Assembly (NCBI GenBank): GCA_036272915.1
Contig: DATAXV010000160.1
Coordinates: forward strand, 1 to 64,000
Direction: 5' to 3'
DNA length: 64,000 bases
From: DATAXV01 sp036272915
Lineage (GTDB): Bacteria > Chloroflexota > Dormibacteria > Dormibacterales > Dormibacteraceae
Part shown: positions 57,585 through 64,000 of the stretch, in pieces
How positions within the stretch are numbered: position 1 is the first letter of the stretch
How the letters are laid out: each line of letters begins with the position of its first letter
Notes under the pieces: generated by a model
What the model saw: only the letters and a program-made list of their open reading frames with translations
Told to the model about the DNA's origin: nothing
Database searches by the model: none
Position numbers and translations under genes: made by a program

Positions 57585-58985
57585 TCAGGCCGCCTCCGGG
57601 CAGCCCTCGCTGTCGTCCTCCTGCTCGGACTCGATGGCCTCGGCGGGCAGCGCGACCACCGCCACCACGATCGCCACCGCCGCGAACAGCGCGCCGACCA
57701 TGAAACCGAACAGGTAGCCGCCGGTGAGCGTCGCCAGCACGGCCAGGCCCAGCGAGCCGCCCACCTGCTGCGTCGTGTTGACGAGCCCCGAGGCCAGGCC
57801 CGAGTCGTCGGCGGTCGCCCCCGACATGCCCAGGGACACCACGGCCGGGAAGGTGAGGCCGCCGCCGATCCCGAGTAGCAGCATCGAGGGCAGCACGTTC
57901 ACGAGGTAGCCGTCGGCCGGTCCGCGGCCGAAGACGGCGAGGCCGGCCGTGACCATGACCAGGCCGACGATGAGCACCGGCCGTGCCCCGAAGCGCGTGT
58001 TGACCTGCGCCGAGACACGGAAGGAGACGACGGCCATGGTGACCGCGACGGGCATGAAGGCCAGCCCGATCTGAAGAGGTCCGTAGCCGAGCACGAGCCG
58101 CAGGTAGAGGGCGCCGATGAAGAAGGTCCCGAACATGCCCGCCGCCGCCAGCATCAGGATCACGTTGGCCCCGGAGATGTTGCGGGAGCGGAAGATGCCG
58201 AGCGGCAGCAGCGGGGTCGACGCCGTCGCCTGGCGGACCAGGAAGCCGGCGAGCAGGGTTAGGGCCAGACCGCCCATGACCAGCGTCCGGGGGGAGCCCC
58301 AGCCGTTGTCGGGGACCTCGGCGATCGTGTACACGCCCAGCATGAGCGCCGTCGTCACCAGTGCCGCGCCCGGGATGTCCGCGCCCTGGGCCAGCCCGAC
58401 GCCCCGCTCGGGCTCGAGCAGGCGGAGGGCGAGCACGGTCGCCACGATCCCGATCGGGACGTTGACGAAGAAGATCCCGTGCCAGCTGGCGGCCTCGGTC
58501 AGCACACCGCCCATGAGCAGCCCGATGGAGCCGCCGGCGGAGGCGATGAAGCTGACGACGCCGATCGCCCGGGCCTGCTCGTGGCGCCCGGGGAACATGG
58601 TCACGACCATACCCAGGATCACCGACGAGGTCATCCCGCCGCCGACGCCCTGCACCAGCCGGGCGACGATCAGCATGCCCTGGGACTGGGAGAGACCGCA
58701 GGCCGTGGAGGCCAGGGTGAAGACGACCAGGCCGGCGATGAAGACGCGGCGGCGGCCGAGCAGATCGCCCATCCTTCCGGCCAGCAGGAGCACGCCGCCG
58801 AAGGGGATGAGGTAGGCGTTGACGACCCAGGCCAGGGCGGACTCGGAGAAGCCGAGCTCCCGCTGGATCGAGGGCAGCGCCACGTTGACGATGGTGGCGT
58901 CGACCACGATCATGAGCATCCCCGCGCAGAGCACGGAGAGCGCCGCCCAGCGTGAGCGGCCCGGCAAGCCGAGGGACGGGATCAT
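57585..58985 (-). CDS. MFS drug/metabolite exporter, DHA2 (14-helix) family
   Basis: 466 residues from the ATG at 58985, with GAGGAGG seven bases upstream. Motif A appears as AGRMGDLLGRRRVFIAGLVV and motif C-like LTEAASWHGIFFVNVPIGIV; the DATIVNVALPSIQRELGFSE opening is the standard start of EmrB/QacA exporters. About fourteen hydrophobic segments. It expels a small molecule using the proton gradient. It is convergent with the operon before it and 204 bases from the sugar-transferase gene. It may export the NRPS product, but nothing here links it directly. Confidence 0.9.
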   Translation of the reverse strand: MIPSLGLPGRSRWAALSVLCAGMLMIVVDATIVNVALPSIQRELGFSESALAWVVNAYLIPFGGVLLLAGRMGDLLGRRRVFIAGLVVFTLASTACGLSQSQGMLIVARLVQGVGGGMTSSVILGMVVTMFPGRHEQARAIGVVSFIASAGGSIGLLMGGVLTEAASWHGIFFVNVPIGIVATVLALRLLEPERGVGLAQGADIPGAALVTTALMLGVYTIAEVPDNGWGSPRTLVMGGLALTLLAGFLVRQATASTPLLPLGIFRSRNISGANVILMLAAAGMFGTFFIGALYLRLVLGYGPLQIGLAFMPVAVTMAVVSFRVSAQVNTRFGARPVLIVGLVMVTAGLAVFGRGPADGYLVNVLPSMLLLGIGGGLTFPAVVSLGMSGATADDSGLASGLVNTTQQVGGSLGLAVLATLTGGYLFGFMVGALFAAVAIVVAVVALPAEAIESEQEDDSEGCPEAA

Positions 58986-59101
58986 CTGACGGCCTCCTCG
59001 TCGGTGTGGCGGATTCGGACTCCCTCTACCCATCCGTCGTGCGGAGGGCAGGGAATTCGGCATCGGACGGGCGAATTCCTGCAACGGCCGCCGGACACGA
59101 C

Positions 59102-59139
59102 AACGGCCTTCGCGGGACAGAGGGCCCGCGAAGGCCGTT
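59102..59139 (-). terminator. strong stem-loop terminator of the sugar-transferase operon
   Basis: A perfect 15-base stem (AACGGCCTTCGCGGG at 59102-59116 with CCCGCGAAGGCCGTT at 59125-59139) and an eight-base loop. It lies about 50 bases beyond the stop of the priming transferase gene and before the MFS promoter. The T-tract is short, as is common in GC-rich genomes. Confidence 0.7.
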
Positions 59140-59189
59140 CTCTGGCGCCGGAGGACCGGCGCGATATTCACATTACCGACGTCGGTGGA

Positions 59190-59849
59190 TCAGCGTCCGA
59201 GAAGGGCGGGGACGGTGAGGAAGATGATCTTCAGGTCGAGCACCATCGACCAGGTCCTGACATAGCGGGCGTCGAGCCGCATCATCGTCTCGGCTGACAG
59301 ACGGTCTCGACCCGACACCTGCCACAGTCCGGTGATGCCCGGTGTCATCCGCTCCCGCTCGAAGTACCAGTCCTTGTACATCGGGCGGTCGTAGGGCATG
59401 AGCGGCCGCGGACCGACCAGACTCATCTCACCCTTCAGAACGTTGATCAACTGTGGAAGCTCGTCGATGCTGCTCTTCCGCAGCAGACCCCCAAGGCGGG
59501 TGATCCTGGGGTCCCTGACCGGCTTGAAACCCTCCGCTCCGGGGGTGCCTTCGAACCAGCGGGCCGATTGCCGCAGGTGCACGCCCTGATCGTTGCCCTG
59601 ACGCATGGAACGGAACTTGTACAGTGTGAACTCTTCGCCCCCGAGCCCGATCCGCCGCTGTCCGAACAGGACTGGACCGCGACTGTCCAGCTTGATCAGC
59701 ACGGCGACAATGGCCATTGGCAGAGCCAACAGCGTGAGCAAGACGGCACTGAGTAGAAAATCCAGTACTCGCTTAGGCCACAGTGCCTGGAGCTGCTCAT
59801 AGGGCAGCAGCTCCTCGATAACCGCACCGCTGACTTGGGGAACCGCCAT
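59190..59849 (-). CDS. priming polyprenyl-phosphate sugar transferase (bacterial sugar transferase family)
   Basis: 219 residues. A single membrane helix VLDFLLSAVLLTLLALPMAI is followed by the catalytic domain: RGPVLFGQRRIGLGGEEFTL, YKFRSMRQG, RKSSIDELPQLINVLKGEMS, LVGPRPLMPYD, RERMTPGITGLWQVSGRDRL. These are the signature blocks of WbaP/PglC-type enzymes that move a sugar phosphate onto undecaprenyl phosphate, the first step of repeat-unit synthesis. The protein lacks the extra N-terminal helices of full-length WbaP, so it is the short form. Preceded by GGGACA repeats about 50-70 bases upstream of the ATG. Confidence 0.92.
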   Translation of the reverse strand: MAVPQVSGAVIEELLPYEQLQALWPKRVLDFLLSAVLLTLLALPMAIVAVLIKLDSRGPVLFGQRRIGLGGEEFTLYKFRSMRQGNDQGVHLRQSARWFEGTPGAEGFKPVRDPRITRLGGLLRKSSIDELPQLINVLKGEMSLVGPRPLMPYDRPMYKDWYFERERMTPGITGLWQVSGRDRLSAETMMRLDARYVRTWSMVLDLKIIFLTVPALLGR

Positions 59850-59898
59850 CTCGATGTTGAAGTTACGGTGAACGGTGTCGCCGGAAAATGGGCATCTC

Positions 59899-59917
59899 GG
59901 GACAGCGGATTGGGACA
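59899..59917 (-). promoter_or_regulatory. GGGACA direct repeat upstream of the priming transferase
   Basis: GGGACA at 59899-59904 and 59912-59917, 13 bases start to start; the second runs into the small palindrome GGAC-A-GTCC. They lie upstream of a putative promoter on the minus strand (TTTCCG, 16 bases, TAACTT ending about ten bases before the ATG at 59849). Same hexamer as in the NRPS palindrome. Confidence 0.45.
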
Positions 59918-59932
59918 GTCCGGCGGCAGGTC

Positions 59933-61182
59933 CTATGCCGTCCCGAGAGCGTCCGCCTCAGTCTCTGCGATGTCCCGATACGAGCCCTCTCCGCAGACGG
60001 CGGTGAGGTAGTGCCGGGAGGCGTTGCGCCAGGAGAGCTGCTCCATCACGATCTTCGCCCGGGCCGCCTGCGCCCGCGCCGCCTGAGGATCGCCCAGCAG
60101 ATGGTCGATCCGCTCGGCCAGGGCGACGTGGTCGCCGGGCGGGAAGTAGGAGATCGTGTCCGCCGGGAAGTGCTCGGCGATGCCGCGCAGGTCCGAGGAC
60201 GCGATCGGCACGTCCAGGGCGGCCAGCTCGAGCACCTTGTTGGGCAGGATCATGTCGCCATCGCCGTCGCTGATGATGGGCACGATGCCGACCGAGCCCT
60301 GCCGGACCAGCTGCATCGCCTCGGTCCAGGGCAGCCACTGGCCGGAGAAGTAGACCCGGTCGCGCACACCCAGGCTCTGCGCCAGCTCCTCGAGCCGCCC
60401 TGCTGCTCGCCCTGGCCCAGCACCTTCAGCTGAAGCTCGGGGCGGCCGTCCTTCAGCTCGGCCAGGGCCCGGATCGCGACCTGGACGCCGTACCGCTCGA
60501 TCAGGATGGTCTGGCAGACCAGCCACGGCGGTGAGGCGAGCGGCACGTAGGGCACGTCCTCGACCGGGTGGGAGTTGGCGACCAGGGTCACCTTCCCGCC
60601 GTCGAGGCCGCGGGCGCCCATCACCCTCTTGAAGAGGTCGGAGACGGTGATCACGTGATCCGCCCATGAGGTGGACCACACCTCCATCCGGGCGAACACC
60701 CTGACCAGCGGGTGACGGGGTCCGCAGCGAAGCTTGGAGGCGACCATCTCCGGCATCAGGTCGTAGACGTAAAGCAGGATCCGCGCACCGCGGATGCGGG
60801 GCACGACGGCCGAGAAGACGAGGACGTCGGGCAGCGTGTCGACCTGGACCGCGTCGTAGCGCCGGCGGAGTCCCAGCCAGCTCGCCGCCAGAAGAGCCCA
60901 GAGGAAGAAGCCCGCATACTCCAGCGGGTAGCCGACCAGCGTGCGCCGGTGGAGTAGCGGGATCCCGTACCGGCGCAGGCCGGGCTGGCCGGTCGTCCCC
61001 AGCTCCCAGTGATCGGTCGTGCACACCTGGTCGACCTCGACCCCGGCGCGAAGCAGGGTCTCGGTGTTCCGGTGCAGCGTCGTGTGGTGATAGGAGTGCT
61101 GGCTCAGCACCAGCACCCGCCGCCGCGCCCCGGCGGAAGCCGGGCGCGCCGACGCGCTGTTACGGATTCGGTTCCCCCCCAT
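59933..61182 (-). pseudogene. glycosyltransferase family 4 gene with a single-base frameshift
   Basis: Two overlapping frames together match the intact neighbour at 61189-62391 over its whole length. The first, from the ATG at 61182, reads ARRRVLVLSQHSYHHTTLHR through LKVLGQGEQQ and then goes out of register. The second, starting in the next frame near 60400, continues GRLEELAQSLGVRDRVYFSG to the stop at 59933. Compared with the neighbour (LKVLGEGEQQPELERLAESL), one base is missing in the G/C run near 60397-60401. Either the gene is broken or the sequence has an error; the rest of both halves is well conserved, including DGDGDMILPNKVLELAALDV. If functional it would be a cytoplasmic GT-B enzyme of the repeat-unit pathway. 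Confidence 0.75.
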
Positions 61183-61188
61183 CTCAGA

Positions 61189-62391
61189 TCAGGTCGTTTC
61201 GAAGGCGTCGGCCCCTGCTGGGGGCGTCTCCATGCCGGCCGGGTTGTTGCGGATCGCGGACAGGTAGTGGCGGGAGGCGTTGCGCCAGGAGAGCAGCTCC
61301 ATCACCGCCTTCGCCCGCTCCGCCTGCTCGCCCGCCTCCTCGGCGTGATCGAGCAGATAGTCGATCCGCTCGGCCAGGGCGACGTGGTCGCCGGGCGGGA
61401 AGTAGGAGATCGTGTCCGCCGGGAAGTGCTCGGCGATGCCGCGCAGGTCCGAGGACGCGATCGGCACGTCGAGGGCGGCGAGCTCCAGCACCTTGTTGGG
61501 CAGGATCATGTCGCCGTAGCCGTCGCTGATGATGGGCACGATCCCGACCGAGCCCTGCCGGACCAGCTGCATGGCCTCGCTCCAGGGGAGCCAGCGGCCG
61601 GAGAAGTAGACCCGGTCGCGCACGCCCAGGCTCTCCGCGAGCCGCTCCAGCTCGGGCTGCTGCTCGCCCTCGCCGAGCACCTTCAGCAGGAGCTCGGGCC
61701 GGCGGTCCTTCAGCTCGGCGACGGCCCGGATCGCGACCTGGACGCCATACCGCTCGATCAGGCTGGTCTGGCAGACCAGCCACGGCGGCGACGCCGGGGG
61801 CCGGTAGGGCACCTCCTCCACCGGGTGGGAGTTGGCGACCAGGGTGACCTTGCCTCCGTCCAGGCCGCGGGTGGCCATCACCCTCTTGAACAGGTCGGAG
61901 ACGGTGATCACCTGGTCGGCCCACGATGTCGCCGAGGACTCCATCCAGGCGGCGATCCGCACCAGCGCGTGGCGAGGTCCGCACCGCAGCTTGGAGGCGA
62001 CCATCTCCGGCATCAGGTCGTAGACGTAGAGCAGGATCCGCGCCCCCCGGATCCGGGGGACCAGCGCCGAGAAGACGAGGACGTCGGGCAGCGTGTCCAC
62101 CTGGACCGCGTCGTAGCGACGGCGCAGGCCGAGCCAGCCCGCCACCAGGAACGACCAGGCCAGGAAGCCGACGTACTCGAGCAGGTAACCGATGAGGGTG
62201 CGCCGGTGGCGGAGGGGGATGCCGTACCGGCGCAGGCCCGTCTGGTGGACCTTGCCCAGCTCCCAGCGGTCGGTCATGCAGACCTCGTCCACGAACATGC
62301 CCGCCCGGAGCAGCGTCTCGCTGTTGCGCCGCAGCGTGACGTGGTCGTAGGGATGCTGGCTGAGGACGAGGACGGAGAGGCGCCTCTTCAT
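61189..62391 (-). CDS. glycosyltransferase family 4 (intact tandem copy)
   Basis: 400 residues from the ATG at 62391 (MKRRLSVLVLSQHPYDHVTL), one base overlap with the deacetylase stop. GT-B fold: DAVQVDTLPDVLVFSALVPR, ARILLYVYDLMPEMVASKLR, then SDLFKRVMATRGLDGGKVTL in the linker and LLLKVLGEGEQQPELERLAE and GIVPIISDGYGDMILPNKVL in the donor domain, ending with DHVALAERIDYLLDHAEEAG. It is the undamaged twin of the frameshifted gene just downstream, so it may cover that activity. Probably transfers a sugar to the repeat unit started by the priming transferase of the same strand. Confidence 0.88.
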   Translation of the reverse strand: MKRRLSVLVLSQHPYDHVTLRRNSETLLRAGMFVDEVCMTDRWELGKVHQTGLRRYGIPLRHRRTLIGYLLEYVGFLAWSFLVAGWLGLRRRYDAVQVDTLPDVLVFSALVPRIRGARILLYVYDLMPEMVASKLRCGPRHALVRIAAWMESSATSWADQVITVSDLFKRVMATRGLDGGKVTLVANSHPVEEVPYRPPASPPWLVCQTSLIERYGVQVAIRAVAELKDRRPELLLKVLGEGEQQPELERLAESLGVRDRVYFSGRWLPWSEAMQLVRQGSVGIVPIISDGYGDMILPNKVLELAALDVPIASSDLRGIAEHFPADTISYFPPGDHVALAERIDYLLDHAEEAGEQAERAKAVMELLSWRNASRHYLSAIRNNPAGMETPPAGADAFETT

Positions 62392-63638
62392 CACGCCACC
62401 CCCGTCGCCGCCACGGGACCGATCTCGACCGAGCCGCCCTCGCTCAGCACCGCGACGGCGGCGCCGGGGAGCTCGTCCGGGGTGGCCGCCTGGGAGCGTG
62501 CCTCCCACCAGGGCCACACCTCGGAGGGCAGGGCCCGCCAGGCGTCCTGGCGCCGGCTCATCGTCTCCAGGAAGTTCTGGTAGTTGTTCCAGTCCTCCGG
62601 GCGGCGGAGGTAGTCCGGGTGGACGTTCACCAGCACCATCCCGCAGTAGCTGGAGATCATGTCGACCTTGTCCAACCAGATCTGAGGCGTGATCTCATGG
62701 AGCACATCCGTCAGCACGTAGTCCTGCGGCACGGTGTACGGGAGCTCCCAGAAACGACCGAGCCGGAACGGCCAGAGACTCATTGTCCCTCCAGGCATGG
62801 GTTCATAAGGGTCGGTGTCGAAAAACGACGAATCGTAATCGATGTCAAGTGCCTGCATCCAGACCGGGTTCCGGTGGGTCAGAGGGGACCGGAAGCCCCG
62901 CACGCCAAGCTCGCGCAGATGCCCGTTGATAAGCGCGGCGCGCCGGTCGAACTCCTGGCGGGAGCTGAACAGCTTGCCGTCGTGTTTGAGCCCGTGGGCG
63001 CCGACCTCGAAGCCGCGCCGCCGGAGATCGGCGATCAGGGCGTGATCGAGCGGGTAGCGCTCGAGGACGAAGTTGAACGCGGAGCGGAAGCCGAGCGACT
63101 CCTCCAGCTCCATCACCCTGGGCACGAAGGCCTGCCCGTCCTCCAGTTCGATGTCGTGCGTGAGGACGAGGGCGAAGCGGTGGCCGTGTGGCCAGAAGTG
63201 GATGAAGGGCAATTCCTTCATCCCTCGCGACCGGCGCACGGCGTCGGCCGCGGTCCAGAGGAAGCGAGCGTAGCGATCCTCCCGAGGCCAGCCGAACGGG
63301 AAGTGGTCCCGCACCGACCCGGTGTACCGCCGCCGCAACGGCCAGGTCAGGAAGCGGGGCAGGACCGGCTTGAGCTGGTAGTACAGGCTCTTCAGCCGGC
63401 TCAACCGGTAGCGATCGGCCCCGAACAGCTCCTCGCCGACGGTGGCCGCGATCGCGTCCGCCTCGTCGACCGCACCCGCCATGGGCAGGAACGGAAGCGC
63501 CTCACGCACCGCCGACAGCCATTCGTCCGCCGTGGTCCGGGGGTCGATGAGGGGTCTCCAGAAGCCCTCAGCGGTATTGCTCTGGTAAAGGGCGGCCTGC
63601 GGACCGGTGAGGTCGGAGGCCACGGGATCGTGGTTCAC
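62391..63638 (-). CDS. polysaccharide deacetylase (NodB-like, CE4 type)
   Basis: 415 residues from a GTG at 63638. The NodB domain starts about residue 150: RFALVLTHDIELEDGQAFVP is motif 1, with Asp of THDIE; RRGFEVGAHGLKHDGKLFSS is motif 2 with His-x-x-x-His; GVRGFRSPLTHRNP is motif 3; PVWMQALDIDYDSSFFDTDP is motif 4 with the Asp. The first 150 residues are a family-specific N-terminal extension. No signal peptide is seen, so it probably acts on a cytoplasmic or lipid-linked sugar, or the enzyme stays near the membrane. It leads the operon with the two GT4 genes. Confidence 0.85.
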   Translation of the reverse strand: MNHDPVASDLTGPQAALYQSNTAEGFWRPLIDPRTTADEWLSAVREALPFLPMAGAVDEADAIAATVGEELFGADRYRLSRLKSLYYQLKPVLPRFLTWPLRRRYTGSVRDHFPFGWPREDRYARFLWTAADAVRRSRGMKELPFIHFWPHGHRFALVLTHDIELEDGQAFVPRVMELEESLGFRSAFNFVLERYPLDHALIADLRRRGFEVGAHGLKHDGKLFSSRQEFDRRAALINGHLRELGVRGFRSPLTHRNPVWMQALDIDYDSSFFDTDPYEPMPGGTMSLWPFRLGRFWELPYTVPQDYVLTDVLHEITPQIWLDKVDMISSYCGMVLVNVHPDYLRRPEDWNNYQNFLETMSRRQDAWRALPSEVWPWWEARSQAATPDELPGAAVAVLSEGGSVEIGPVAATGVA

Positions 63639-63730
63639 AGCTCGCTCTCAGCGTATGGCCGGTCCGGCTCGGGTTTGAATGGGCAATGGGCGACCGACGG
63701 GCTGGGCGTCCCTGGTGGTCGCGACGTCGC

Positions 63731-63757
63731 TGTCCCGGGTGTCTGGGGCACTGTCCC
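63731..63757 (-). promoter_or_regulatory. two TGTCCC sites 21 bases apart upstream of the deacetylase operon
   Basis: TGTCCC at 63731-63736 and 63752-63757, start to start 21 bases, the same spacing as the two dyads at 28575 and 28596. The second also forms an imperfect dyad GGGGCA-C-TGTCCC (63745-63757). They lie 93-119 bases upstream of the GTG at 63638; a TACGCT box is a possible -10 closer to the gene. Confidence 0.45.
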
Positions 63758-63794
63758 GAACTGGTTCTCGAGGACCGCGCGGGGGCCCTCCGAA

Positions 63795-64000
63795 TCAGCC
63801 TCGAGCCTGGCCGGCGAGGTCGGGGACCGGGGCCGGAGAGGGGGGTTGCTGGCGTCGGATCAGGCGGGCCGGCGAACCGCCGACGACGGTACCGGCGGCG
63901 ACGTCCGTCACCACCACCGAGCCGGCGCAGACGACCGCGCCGTCGCCGATGGTCACCCCCTTCAGGATGACGCTCCGGGATGCCAGCCAGACGTTGTCCC
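63795..64000 (-). CDS. C-terminal part of a hexapeptide-repeat acyltransferase (left-handed beta helix), cut by the window edge
   Basis: The minus-strand frame enters from the right edge as DNVWLASRSVILKGVTIGDG, continues AVVCAGSVVVTDVAAGTVVG and GSPARLIRRQ, and stops at 63795-63797. The repeating hydrophobic-Gly-x-Gly/Ala pattern and the final GGSPARLIR are the standard end of a left-handed beta-helix acetyltransferase (maltose/virginiamycin acetyltransferase or NeuD type). These enzymes use acetyl-CoA to O- or N-acetylate sugars. Its place next to a deacetylase and glycosyltransferases suggests that it acetylates the repeat unit. The tail after the helix (PPSPAPVPDLAGQARG) is Pro-rich. Confidence 0.82.
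   Translation of the reverse strand, partial: DNVWLASRSVILKGVTIGDGAVVCAGSVVVTDVAAGTVVGGSPARLIRRQQPPSPAPVPDLAGQARG

Noticed and set aside
1..64000. CRISPR arrays, insertion sequences, integrases, rRNA and tRNA genes
   Set aside because: No regularly spaced repeats, transposase motifs or structural RNA signatures were seen, in spite of signs of rearrangement.

Overview
The window is high-GC DNA with tightly packed genes, many 1-14 base overlaps and frequent GTG starts. Paired XRE/DUF397 genes, a FadR-type GntR regulator, a group II truncated globin, an M29 aminopeptidase and several promoters that look leaderless point to Actinomycetota or a related Terrabacteria lineage such as Dormibacterota/Chloroflexota. 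No rRNA, tRNA or CRISPR array was seen.

Layout. 1-13.7 kb is mostly housekeeping and small regulatory genes: a partial sensor-kinase-like membrane protein, oligopeptidase B, a LuxR-type regulator, an assimilatory sulfite reductase/siroheme operon, a degraded and an intact XRE/DUF397 pair, a TetR/reductase divergon with a clear operator, a MarR regulator, a globin/monooxygenase pair and an M29 aminopeptidase. From 13.9 kb the window becomes a very large cell-surface polysaccharide and secondary-metabolite region. 13.9-18.6 kb (minus strand) holds an unrecognised protein, a flippase, and a GT2 glycosyltransferase fused to an apparently dead thioesterase domain. 19.1-28.5 kb (plus strand) is a coupled run of a GT-C-like membrane protein, a DUF1616 protein, two GT4 enzymes, a GMC-type oxidoreductase, an SDR and a GT2, followed by a GH16 glucanase. 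28.7-35.7 kb is a compact two-module NRPS (A-T, cytochrome P450, C-A-T-TE) behind a striking 32-base palindrome.

35.9-39.1 kb (minus) is a probable catabolic operon (GntR regulator, cyclase-family hydrolase, ThDP enzyme). 39.4-42.6 kb makes nucleotide sugars (DegT aminotransferase and two SDRs). 43.2-47.8 kb (minus) has a TetR regulator, two tandem GH5 hydrolases, a methyltransferase and a flavin monooxygenase-like enzyme. 48.0-51.4 kb is an unusual ATP-grasp / phosphatidylserine decarboxylase / ATP-grasp operon. 51.5-57.5 kb is a Wzx/Wzy-type assembly operon (CpsD-like ATPase, Wzz, tiny membrane protein, Wzy-like polymerase, SGNH hydrolase, anchored beta-rich protein). After an MFS exporter, 59.2-64.0 kb (minus) carries the priming sugar transferase, two tandem GT4 genes (one frameshifted), a polysaccharide deacetylase and a partial hexapeptide acetyltransferase.

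How the parts may work together (inference): the priming transferase starts a lipid-linked repeat unit, the glycosyltransferases and sugar enzymes build and decorate it, the flippase, Wzz and Wzy export and polymerise it, and the GH5/GH16/SGNH/deacetylase proteins trim or modify it. The NRPS, the ATP-grasp/PSD block and the thioesterase-like fusion suggest amino-acid or amide decoration of the glycan or a lipid. A recurring GGGACAC half-site or dyad lies upstream of several of these operons and may mark a shared regulon.
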